Part shown: positions 8,210 through 14,510 of the stretch, one piece after another
How positions within the stretch are numbered: position 1 is the stretch's first letter
How the letters are laid out: each line of letters begins with the position of its first letter
NCBI GenBank assembly: GCA_002350625.1
Contig: DEFE01000036.1
Location: 1 to 28,001 of the forward strand
Direction: 5' to 3'
Source of the DNA: Lachnospiraceae bacterium UBA2860
GTDB taxonomy: Bacteria > Bacillota > Clostridia > Lachnospirales > Lachnospiraceae
Length of the DNA stretch: 28,001 nucleotides
Made by a program: the position numbers and the translations under genes
The notes under the pieces: generated by a model
What the model saw: the letters and a program-made list of their open reading frames with translations, nothing else
Database searches by the model: none
Told to the model about the DNA's origin: nothing

Positions 8210-8737
8210 ATGGCTGAAGACAGATATCGCATCCGCGTAAGAAGAGGCCACCACAAAAAGCTGCGCTTCTGGTTCGCTCCCGTCAGTGAAAAGATCATGA
8301 ACGCCGACGCGGACTGGCTCTCCGACGCGGAGCTCTCCTGTGACAATCTTCCGACGAAGCAGCTCTTCTACCCGTTCATCAAGAAGTATTATCCGGGGGA
8401 GTTTCTGTGGAAAAACGAGCTCAATCTCATGCCCTTTGACAACGTCCGCGCGATGACCCGGGAAGTCCGCAAGGTCGTAAAGCTCATGCGGAAAAACTAC
8501 GCCGATCCGAGACTTGCCCGCTATAAGAGACACTTCTCGATCGACCTCATCGTCGATCCCGAGGAATACGAGGAGAAATATGTCGAGGCGTCGGACTTCG
8601 TGCGCGACCGCGCCGTCGAAGAGAACAAGGAAGTGATCTGTGAGTTCTACCTGACGCTCTGCAACTGGCTCGACAAGACGATGGACCACTATGAGCCGCT
8701 CGGTTTTCACGACATGGCCATCTTCGCGCCGCACTAA
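8210..8737 (+). CDS. Uncharacterised 175-aa cytoplasmic protein
   Basis: I do not recognise this family. The start is the ATG at 8210 (MAEDRYRIR), with AGGAGGAAGG 9-12 bases upstream and an extended -10 promoter before that; the frame remains open back to 8084, but this part covers the promoter. The protein has no signal peptide or membrane helix. It is strongly charged, begins with a basic segment (RIRVRRGHHKKLRFW), has four Trp residues and many Tyr and Phe, and looks like a mainly helical globular domain. There is no obvious metal or nucleotide motif. It stands alone between divergent and convergent neighbours, so context gives no clue. Coding status rests on the promoter, the ribosome site, and normal composition compared with the Arg/Val/Leu-rich reading on the opposite strand. 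Confidence 0.75.
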   Translation: MAEDRYRIRVRRGHHKKLRFWFAPVSEKIMNADADWLSDAELSCDNLPTKQLFYPFIKKYYPGEFLWKNELNLMPFDNVRAMTREVRKVVKLMRKNYADPRLARYKRHFSIDLIVDPEEYEEKYVEASDFVRDRAVEENKEVICEFYLTLCNWLDKTMDHYEPLGFHDMAIFAPH

Positions 8738-8768
8738 AAGATTTCTTTTCTGAAATAGCTCCGTCCGC

Positions 8769-9779
8769 TTACTCCGGCAGCTGCTCGAGGAAAACAGCGA
8801 GCGTGCCGCCGCAGTAAGTCTCGTCCGGACTCCCGTTTTGAAGCCCGGTCAGATCGAACTTCATAAGCTCTGTTTTTGTGCCGTCTTCCAGCATGGAGAC
8901 GGCCTTTTTGATGGCGGCAGCCTCCGGTGCGCCGCCGCCTGTCGTCCCCGCGATGCTCCCGTCCGGAAAGACGACCATCTTGGTCCCCGCGCCGCGCGGC
9001 GCGGAACCGTCCTTGAACACGACCTGCGCGAGAACGCGTCTGCTGCCCCCGAGAATCGCCGCTTTCAGCTTCTCGTCCACGCCGGCGCCGCCGCGCTCTT
9101 TCATGATCGAGATGATCTCGGCGATGACGGAGACCGCGATCTCCTCCGGCGTCTCCGCGCCGATCGGCAGCCCGACAGGCGCGTGGAGGCATGTCAGAAG
9201 GTCACCGCCAAGGCCCGCCTCCTCGAGTTCCCTTACGCTCCCTTCGGCGCGCCGCCTGCTGCACATCATCCCCGTGTACAGAGGTTTTTTGGGCAGAATA
9301 GCTCTCAGGCATTCCATATCGTGGGCGTGCCCCCGCGTCATGACGACGAAGAAGGTATCCTGATCCGCCGGCAAAGCGGCGAGGTTTTCCGCGTAGGATC
9401 CGAGAAGGACATGGTCCGCCCCTGCTTTTTTCGCAGAAGACGCGAACACGTCGCGGTCCTCGAGCACGAAGGTCTCAAAGCCGAGGAACCGGCTGATGGA
9501 AAGAAGCTTTCCCGCCACGTGGCCGCCGCCGCAGATAACCAGTTTGGCCCTGCTTCTTGCCGGGTCGGCAAAGACGGATGCGCCCGAAGGAAGACGGATG
9601 ATGCCGGGCCGCGAAGGAATTGCCGCAGATGCGGCTTCCTCCGGAAAGCCGGGCTCTTTGAACGCAATCCGTCCGTTCTCCGCGAGCGCGTGCGCTCCTG
9701 CGGCCGCGCCGTCAATCACAGTGAGTACGGCGGCCTCCCGGAGCGAAGGCAGCGCATAGAGCTTCTCATAGATCGTCAT
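8769..9779 (-). CDS. XdhC/CoxI-family molybdenum-hydroxylase maturation factor
   Basis: XdhC-type proteins bind molybdenum cofactor, promote its sulfuration and deliver it to xanthine dehydrogenase-like enzymes. This 336-residue protein has a Rossmann-type XdhC part first (VICGGGHVAGKLLSISRFLG at about 82, then VVMTRGHAHDMECL and GMMCSRRR). The CoxI-like part follows (QVVFKDGSAPRGAGTKMVV, GTTGGGAPEAA, and a C-terminal YCGGTLAVFLEQLP). Classical XdhC has the CoxI part first, so the order is swapped; I believe similar swapped proteins occur in other Clostridia. No hydroxylase subunit lies in the window. The ATG has AGAGGAA eight bases upstream. The gene follows an AraC-type regulator on the same strand after 101 pyrimidine-rich bases, so the pair may be cotranscribed. 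Confidence 0.88.
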   Translation of the reverse strand: MTIYEKLYALPSLREAAVLTVIDGAAAGAHALAENGRIAFKEPGFPEEAASAAIPSRPGIIRLPSGASVFADPARSRAKLVICGGGHVAGKLLSISRFLGFETFVLEDRDVFASSAKKAGADHVLLGSYAENLAALPADQDTFFVVMTRGHAHDMECLRAILPKKPLYTGMMCSRRRAEGSVRELEEAGLGGDLLTCLHAPVGLPIGAETPEEIAVSVIAEIISIMKERGGAGVDEKLKAAILGGSRRVLAQVVFKDGSAPRGAGTKMVVFPDGSIAGTTGGGAPEAAAIKKAVSMLEDGTKTELMKFDLTGLQNGSPDETYCGGTLAVFLEQLPE

Positions 9780-9880
9780 AACCGGTTCCTCTCTGATTTC
9801 TTAACTCTGCTTACTAAATCTTTTGCTTTCTCTTATCTCTGCCTGCAAAAGCATTTCTGCTTTCTGTCAGCTTCTGCCCT

Positions 9881-10564
9881 CTAATCTCTTACGCCCTTGC
9901 CGCCCCGCCGGCAGCTGATCCTGTAACAGCGCGGCGTCAGGCCGTAATGGCTTTTAAAGATTTTGCAGAAATAGGACGCACTCGTAAATCCCACTTTAGC
10001 CGCGATGTCCTCTACGTACTCCCCCTCGGTCTCCAGCAGATATGCGGCTTTTTCAAGCCGGCTGGTCCGGATGAACTTGCCGAGAGATGTCCCTGTCTTC
10101 TCCCGGAACAAGGTGCACAGATAGTTCGGAGAAAGACCGATGAGATGGGAAAGCCTTGTGAGGTTCAGCTCCTCCGAGAGATTCATGCGCACATAGTAGC
10201 GGATAAAGGTCACTTCGTCGGACTTCCCCCTGTCGAAGACGGTCTCCTGTCCGTCGTCCTCCTCCGGCTCCTCCATGACTCTCAGCTGTGCGCCGGCCAG
10301 ATAGGCGCTGCCGTCCTCCGCGATGATGAGCCCCTGCTCCGCGCACTTTAAGATGCTGGCAGCCTCATTGAATGATTTCACGCGGTATACGCGGCAGTGA
10401 AGTTTTCCGTATTCCGTTCCGCGCCCCGCATCGTTTCTGTCCGTATGTTTTCCGTCCGCAGCTGATGTTCTGCCCGTATTCGTTCTGTCTGTCCGCAAGC
10501 CTTCGTTAGTCAGAGTGCTCTCTCCCCTTGAGAGCACAAGTACTTGTAATCCCTTTTGCTCCAT
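9881..10564 (-). CDS. AraC-family transcriptional regulator
   Basis: A DNA-binding regulator of 227 residues. The C-terminal 100 residues form a typical AraC double helix-turn-helix: NLTRLSHLIGLSPNYLCTLF, then GTSLGKFIRTSRLEKAAYLL, then DIAAKVGFTSASYFCKIFKS followed by YGLTPRCYR. The N-terminal half (about 120 residues) matches no sensor domain I recognise. It includes a hydrophilic stretch (about residues 20-52) with an imperfect internal duplication (TDRTNTGR and TDRNDAGR), which looks like a linker. The ATG at 10564 has AGGAG six bases upstream; a longer reading would need a TTG at 10585. It lies upstream of, and on the same strand as, the XdhC-like gene, which is a candidate target. Its promoter is at 10606-10634. 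Confidence 0.88.
   Translation of the reverse strand: MEQKGLQVLVLSRGESTLTNEGLRTDRTNTGRTSAADGKHTDRNDAGRGTEYGKLHCRVYRVKSFNEAASILKCAEQGLIIAEDGSAYLAGAQLRVMEEPEEDDGQETVFDRGKSDEVTFIRYYVRMNLSEELNLTRLSHLIGLSPNYLCTLFREKTGTSLGKFIRTSRLEKAAYLLETEGEYVEDIAAKVGFTSASYFCKIFKSHYGLTPRCYRISCRRGGKGVRD
10515..10547. repeat. Two nested palindromes in the 5' coding part of the AraC-type gene
   Basis: GTGCTCTC (10515-10522) and GAGAGCAC (10530-10537) form a perfect 8-bp inverted repeat with a 7-base gap. Overlapping it, ACAAGTACTTGT (10536-10547) is a perfect 12-bp palindrome. They lie within the first 17 codons of the gene and could form an mRNA hairpin or an autoregulatory operator. Confidence 0.5.
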
Positions 10565-10605
10565 CGATATCTCCTTTCCCCTCAAAAGGTTTAGATAACG
10601 ATGAA

Positions 10606-10634
10606 AGCATAGTCCTATAATCCGAAAATGACAA
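10606..10634 (-). promoter_or_regulatory. Predicted promoter of the AraC-type regulator
   Basis: On the minus strand TTGTCA (10629-10634) and TATGCT (10606-10611) are spaced 17 bases within an AT-rich 124-base gap. A start near 10599 leaves a 35-base leader. Confidence 0.55.
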
Positions 10635-10688
10635 GCGTTTAAGGAAAATCCGGTAATTATTTAATATAAAAATTAAAATAATTATATT

Positions 10689-11477
10689 TTATTCGCTTTT
10701 TGTCTGTTTTTTCTGATTTCTTTCATAGATGAGCTGCAGGCCGCGGAGCATAAGCTCGTTGTCAAGCGTAATCTCGCTCTTGCAATACGGAATGATCAGC
10801 TTTGCGAGACCCCCCGTCGCGACGACGACCGCGTCCCGCCCCGTCTCTTCGCGGAAGCGCCCGATCATGCCGTCAAGAAGCGAGGCCTGCCCGTAGAGAA
10901 TGCCGCTTTTCATGCAGTCGACGGTATTTGTTCCGATCGCTTTGCCCGGAGAGTCAAGTCCGATCATCGGCAGCTGGGAGGTCCCGTTTGCGAGTGCCTC
11001 CAGGGAAATGCCTACGCCCGGGATGATCGCCCCGCCCCGGAAGCACTTCTCTTCATCCACGTATGTGACGGTCGTCGCCGTCCCCATGTCGATGATAATC
11101 GCCGGGGCGCCGTAGAGTTCAATGGCGCCGACTGCGTCCACAACCATATCCGCGCCGAGCGTCTTCGGATCGTCGATCGCGATCTTGAGTCCGCTTTTTA
11201 TGCCGGGCCCCACGACGAGCGGCGTCCGTCCTGCCGTGAGCTTCACGGCTTCCTTCAGCGCGTGCGTGAGGGGCGGCACGACGCTCGAGATAATCGCTCC
11301 CTCTATGCTCTCCGTCTGAATCTTCCTGATCTCAAAGATCGAGTGAAGAAGCGTCGCATATTCGACCTCGGTCTTTTTCAGATCCGTGGCGATGCGGGCG
11401 CTCATGACGAGGCGGCTGCCGTCCATGAGACCGAGTTCGATGTGCGTATTTCCCATATCAATCACTAACAGCATCAT
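10689..11477 (-). CDS. coaX: Type III pantothenate kinase
   Basis: Phosphorylates pantothenate to 4'-phosphopantothenate, the first step of coenzyme A synthesis; type III enzymes need a monovalent cation and are not feedback-inhibited by CoA. The 262 residues show the ASKHA-fold motifs: N-terminal LLVIDMGNTHIELGL (phosphate loop with acidic residue), VVGPGIKSGLKI, LGADMVVDAVGA, and IIDMGTATTVTYVD followed by GGAIIPGVGISLEAL. Two adjacent ATGs are possible: 11477 (4 bases from GGAGG) and 11474 (7 bases, better spaced). The upstream neighbour is an ECF S component with two hairpins in between, and no separate promoter is visible, so expression probably depends on readthrough from that gene. Confidence 0.95.
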   Translation of the reverse strand: MMLLVIDMGNTHIELGLMDGSRLVMSARIATDLKKTEVEYATLLHSIFEIRKIQTESIEGAIISSVVPPLTHALKEAVKLTAGRTPLVVGPGIKSGLKIAIDDPKTLGADMVVDAVGAIELYGAPAIIIDMGTATTVTYVDEEKCFRGGAIIPGVGISLEALANGTSQLPMIGLDSPGKAIGTNTVDCMKSGILYGQASLLDGMIGRFREETGRDAVVVATGGLAKLIIPYCKSEITLDNELMLRGLQLIYERNQKKQTKSE

Positions 11478-11516
11478 TCATCCTCCGCTTTTTATGTTTC
11501 CTGTCTGTTCCTTTAA

Positions 11517-11541
11517 GGAACCGCTTTCCTGAAGCGGTTCC
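11517..11541 (-). repeat. Second hairpin between S component and coaX
   Basis: A perfect 10-bp inverted repeat (11517-11526 with 11532-11541, GGAACCGCTT/AAGCGGTTCC) with a 5-base loop. On the minus strand it is followed by only TT, so it is not a strong terminator; it may stabilise the downstream coaX mRNA or regulate readthrough. Confidence 0.6.
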
Positions 11542-11550
11542 CCGGGGATA

Positions 11551-11576
11551 AACAAAAGCGCGCCGGTGCGCGCTTT
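11551..11576 (-). terminator. Terminator after the ECF S component
   Basis: A perfect 9-bp stem (11555-11563 with 11568-11576, AAAGCGCGC/GCGCGCTTT) with a 4-base loop is followed on the minus strand by TTTTGTTT. It starts 21 bases past the S-component stop and would limit transcription into coaX. Confidence 0.75.
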
Positions 11577-11596
11577 ATTGAGTCTCTCCTGTCTGT

Positions 11597-12196
11597 TCAG
11601 TTTTCCCTGATCGCACACACGATCCTCATAATGATCGGTGCGAGGATCACATCCGCCGCGAGCTCCACCACAAAGTTGACGCCGATGATTCCGGCGAGAA
11701 TGTACGAAGCCACGGAAGCCGATCCGGCGGCCTCGGCCCACTGCTTTGCCAGCGGCCCGAAGATCGTGACCAGCGCCACGGTGAAGATGCCTGTGTTGAC
11801 GATCGGCGCGAGAATCGCGGCCAGAAGGATACCCAGCCACATATTTTTCTTTCCCGCCGCGGCCGCTGCAAGTCCGGCGACGAGGCCGGCGGCAAGTCCC
11901 TTGACGATGCACACGGTGATCGTGGCCACGGGATTCATCTCAAGCATCATGGTGCTGCCGGCGCCGGCGGCACCGGTGACCACCTGAATCGAGACGATGA
12001 CGCCGAACACAAGTCCCAGAAACGCGCCTGTCAGCGGTCCGTACAGCACGGCTCCGATAATGATCGGCACCAGCGTGAGTGTGATCGTGAACGGCCCGAT
12101 CTGGATCGACCCGAGCATCGTCTGAAGAAGTATGATGATGGCGATGAGGACGGCGGTTCCTGTGAGCTGTTTTGTCTTTGATGATACATTCTGCAT
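11597..12196 (-). CDS. ECF transporter S component, probably for pantothenate
   Basis: Membrane substrate-capture subunit of an energy-coupling-factor vitamin importer; it would use ATPases and a T component encoded elsewhere. The 199-residue protein has about six hydrophobic helices, starting TAVLIAIIILLQTML. It has the S-component motifs IQIGPFTITLTLVPIIIGAV and LYGPLTGAFLGLVFGVIVSI, and an Asn/Pro-rich mid segment MNPVATITVCIVKGL. The ATG at 12196 has AGAGGTG about six bases upstream; a GTG three codons earlier would lie in that site. The pantothenate assignment (PanT-like) comes from its place directly upstream of coaX and is inference; riboflavin, biotin or another vitamin cannot be excluded from sequence alone. 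Confidence 0.85.
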   Translation of the reverse strand: MQNVSSKTKQLTGTAVLIAIIILLQTMLGSIQIGPFTITLTLVPIIIGAVLYGPLTGAFLGLVFGVIVSIQVVTGAAGAGSTMMLEMNPVATITVCIVKGLAAGLVAGLAAAAAGKKNMWLGILLAAILAPIVNTGIFTVALVTIFGPLAKQWAEAAGSASVASYILAGIIGVNFVVELAADVILAPIIMRIVCAIREN

Positions 12197-12274
12197 ATTT
12201 GTCACCTCTTTCGTGATATTATTCCCCCGGCGCGCTCTTCACGCCCGGTGTCCGGGATATAATTCGCTACGGGT

Positions 12275-12286
12275 AAGACTATAGCA
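12275..12286 (-). promoter_or_regulatory. Extended -10 promoter of the ECF S-component gene
   Basis: On the minus strand TGC-TATAGT (TATAGT at 12278-12283) forms an extended -10; the -35 is poor. The predicted leader of about 75 bases contains a small CCCGG/CCGGG hairpin (12244-12256) but no attenuator that I can recognise. Confidence 0.4.
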
Positions 12287-12320
12287 CATAATACGCACTT
12301 AAGCGAGCACGAATTGACAT

Positions 12321-14408
12321 TTACGAAATTCCGTAAAATGTTCCGTCCCTTGATGCGCCTCCTGTCAGCTCGTCATAGATGAGGCACTTGTAGTCGCCGA
12401 TGGCTTTCCCGGCCTCCGCTCCCACGGACGCCGTATCCCACTGATGCGCCCCGCCGTCCGCATCCAGATACCCGTAGGCGTTCATGGCCGGGATCTCCTC
12501 CCGCTGCCTGAAAAGAAATTCCTGATACGGCGTCATCTCAAGGCCCGTGAGGGAGAGCAGATAGCTCGAGAGATAATTCGCCGACATGGTGAGGCCTTCC
12601 GCCTCCGGGATGTCGTAATTGGCCCAGACGAAGAAGCAGGTCTCATACTCCATCTGCTGTTCTTCAAAGCTCAGGTCATCCAGGTCCTTGCCGAAGCAGT
12701 ACTCCCAGAAGTCGTCCCCGATCTCGGGCTGATGGTCTCCGAAGAACAGGATCATCGTCTTCTCATCGCATTCGCGGAAGTAATTAATCAGCTCCGCCAT
12801 CGCCTCGTCGGACATTCTGAGCAGCGAGCAGTACTGCTCCGCCTGCGCTTTGTTCTCCCCGCTGTAGCCGGTCACATCGATGAAATTCGCGAAGCTCTCG
12901 TCCTTGTACTGGCTGTGATTCTGCATCGTGATGTTGAAGAGGAACAGCTTCTCCCCCTTCTCCTTCTCTTCCACCTGCCGGATGAGCTCCTCGTAATCCG
13001 CCCGGTCACTCACAAATCCGCGCACTCTCTCCGCGTCGGCAAAGCAGTTTTCTATGGACAGGAACTCGTCAAAGCCCATGCGCGGATAGACGGTGTCGCG
13101 GTTCCAGCCGTGCGGCCCGTAGGGATGCAGCGCTCTCACCGTATAGCCCTGCGCCTTCAGCGCCCGCGCTATAGTGAACTGGTCCTGCTTGATAAAGGAG
13201 TTATAGACGACGGTCGAGGGGGACAGGACACAGGAGTTCCCCGTCAGGAACTCATACTCGGTGTTGGCTGTCGTACCGCCCTTTACGGACACCAGGAGCC
13301 GCCCTTTCTGCGTGTTCGTCTTCAGCGCGTCGTAGAACGGCATGAGCGGCTCAGAGGTCTCAAAGGAAGGATAAATCCTAAGGTCCGAATAACTCTCGTT
13401 CATGATCACGATGATATTCTCCGGAATCTCTTTGTCATTTCCGCCGCCGGAAGATGTCTGTGCCTCCTCTTCGGACGCGCGGACGATCTCCCTTACGCGC
13501 TCCCTCGAATAGCCCTCCGGGGCCTCCGGGAAGGATGCCTTCGCAAATGCGAAAAAGCCCGATTCCATGCCGAAGAGCCTGTAGGTGTACCAGGGCTGCC
13601 AGTCTCTCAGCCAGATCCCCGTATTCGCGAGGAAGCTCGTCCTGAAGATGACCACATAGAACATGATCACGAGGAGGATGCCCGCGCCTCTGACCGCTAT
13701 TTTCCCGGGCGTGCCCGCAAAAAGCCGCTTGGTTTTCCGATGGGCGTAGAAGCCGCAGACAGCCGCCGTCACGGCGACGCAGGTGAGCATCTGCCAGGTC
13801 GGAATGAAGCGGTAGTTCCCCGATACGGAAGCCGCGGTCCGGATGGATCCGAAATCAATCCACTGGAAGGGAATGCCGCGGAACTGCTGCACGAAATAAT
13901 TGACCATGGCCCAGACGAGGAAGAAGACATTTCCGATCTGCATGCCGATCGCCAGATGATTGGTGAAGGTAAGGATGATCAGGTACATAAAAAAGGTGAT
14001 GCCGATCCCGAGAAAGATATAGGGCGGCTTCATCTTTAAGAGATAATAGTTGTTGATGAGCTCAATTTCGAGAAAGCTGAGGGCCGCGTTGCCGAGAACG
14101 GCAAGGACGGTAAGAAGCGCCGCGGGCACGGATCTCATTGCGGTCAGCGTCCTCACCCCGCCTTCTCTCCTTATTCTCTTAAGGGCAAAGAAGCCGTCCG
14201 TAAGAGAAATGAGGACGATGAGGATGGAGAAGGCGAAGACCGCGGGGCGCACCTGCTCGAAAGGCACGACGGCCTTGACCTTCGTGAGGCGCGAGGGGCC
14301 GAAATAAAGCTCGTACGAAGTGATGACAAGCACAAGAGATACAAGGGAAAAAACCCCGTGAATGACTGCGCTTATGATGCCCTGATGTCCTTTTTGTCCG
14401 CTGTTCAT
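12321..14408 (-). CDS. LtaS-like sulfatase-fold membrane phosphotransferase (lipoteichoic acid synthase family)
   Basis: Proteins of this family move glycerol-phosphate or similar groups from phospholipid onto cell-envelope polymers. The 695-residue protein has six to eight membrane helices in its first 260 residues (for example IHGVFSLVSLVLVITSYEL and FAFSILIVLISLTDGFFAL). An extracellular sulfatase-fold domain begins near residue 325. Its key residues match the LtaS pattern: metal-ligand Glu in IIVIMNESYSDL, the catalytic Thr in VKGGTTANTEYEFLTGN, the GWNRDTVYPRMGFDEF block, NITMQNHSQYKD, and the Asp-His pair in ILFFGDHQPEIG. The exact polymer (lipoteichoic acid or another glycerol-phosphate glycan) cannot be read. 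AAGGAG lies 13 bases before the ATG, a long spacing. The gene follows the aminopeptidase gene by 67 bases with no visible promoter, so cotranscription is likely. Confidence 0.9.
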   Translation of the reverse strand: MNSGQKGHQGIISAVIHGVFSLVSLVLVITSYELYFGPSRLTKVKAVVPFEQVRPAVFAFSILIVLISLTDGFFALKRIRREGGVRTLTAMRSVPAALLTVLAVLGNAALSFLEIELINNYYLLKMKPPYIFLGIGITFFMYLIILTFTNHLAIGMQIGNVFFLVWAMVNYFVQQFRGIPFQWIDFGSIRTAASVSGNYRFIPTWQMLTCVAVTAAVCGFYAHRKTKRLFAGTPGKIAVRGAGILLVIMFYVVIFRTSFLANTGIWLRDWQPWYTYRLFGMESGFFAFAKASFPEAPEGYSRERVREIVRASEEEAQTSSGGGNDKEIPENIIVIMNESYSDLRIYPSFETSEPLMPFYDALKTNTQKGRLLVSVKGGTTANTEYEFLTGNSCVLSPSTVVYNSFIKQDQFTIARALKAQGYTVRALHPYGPHGWNRDTVYPRMGFDEFLSIENCFADAERVRGFVSDRADYEELIRQVEEKEKGEKLFLFNITMQNHSQYKDESFANFIDVTGYSGENKAQAEQYCSLLRMSDEAMAELINYFRECDEKTMILFFGDHQPEIGDDFWEYCFGKDLDDLSFEEQQMEYETCFFVWANYDIPEAEGLTMSANYLSSYLLSLTGLEMTPYQEFLFRQREEIPAMNAYGYLDADGGAHQWDTASVGAEAGKAIGDYKCLIYDELTGGASRDGTFYGIS

Positions 14409-14432
14409 CTTGAATCCGTGGCTCCTTAGCTC

Positions 14433-14510
14433 TTATCCTGTGATCGCTCTCATCGCTTGCTTCGGGTTTTTGCGTTTATCTTGTGATCGCCCTCGTCGCT
14501 TCCTTCAGGT
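14433..14510. repeat. Imperfect direct repeat duplicating the 3' end of the aminopeptidase gene
   Basis: Units 14433-14467 and 14476-14510 match at 30 of 35 positions with a 43-base period. The second unit is the last codons plus stop of the aminopeptidase gene; the first is an extra copy in the gap before the LtaS-like gene. On the minus strand both units end in a TAA trinucleotide. Confidence 0.75.

Noticed and set aside
8060..8734. A 224-codon minus-strand frame opposite the 175-aa hypothetical gene
   Set aside because: No ribosome site or promoter, starts beyond the natural gene borders, and runs through the aminotransferase promoter. The plus-strand frame has both signals.
8738..8768. 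Short ATTTC/GAAAT hairpin between the hypothetical gene and the XdhC-like gene
   Set aside because: Only five base pairs, all but one A-T, with a weak T run; too unstable to call a terminator.
12197..12270. Possible riboswitch in the leader of the ECF S-component gene
   Set aside because: Only a 5-bp CCCGG hairpin is seen; no conserved core of a known vitamin riboswitch and no terminator or sequestering stem.
12317..12341. Imperfect ACATTTACG/CGTAAAATGT hairpin spanning the stop of the LtaS-like gene
   Set aside because: It is AT-rich with a mismatch and has no T tract after it, so it is not supported as a terminator.
12444..14039. A 531-codon plus-strand frame opposite the LtaS-like gene
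   Set aside because: Same mirror composition, no start signal; the minus-strand reading has membrane helices and sulfatase-fold motifs.
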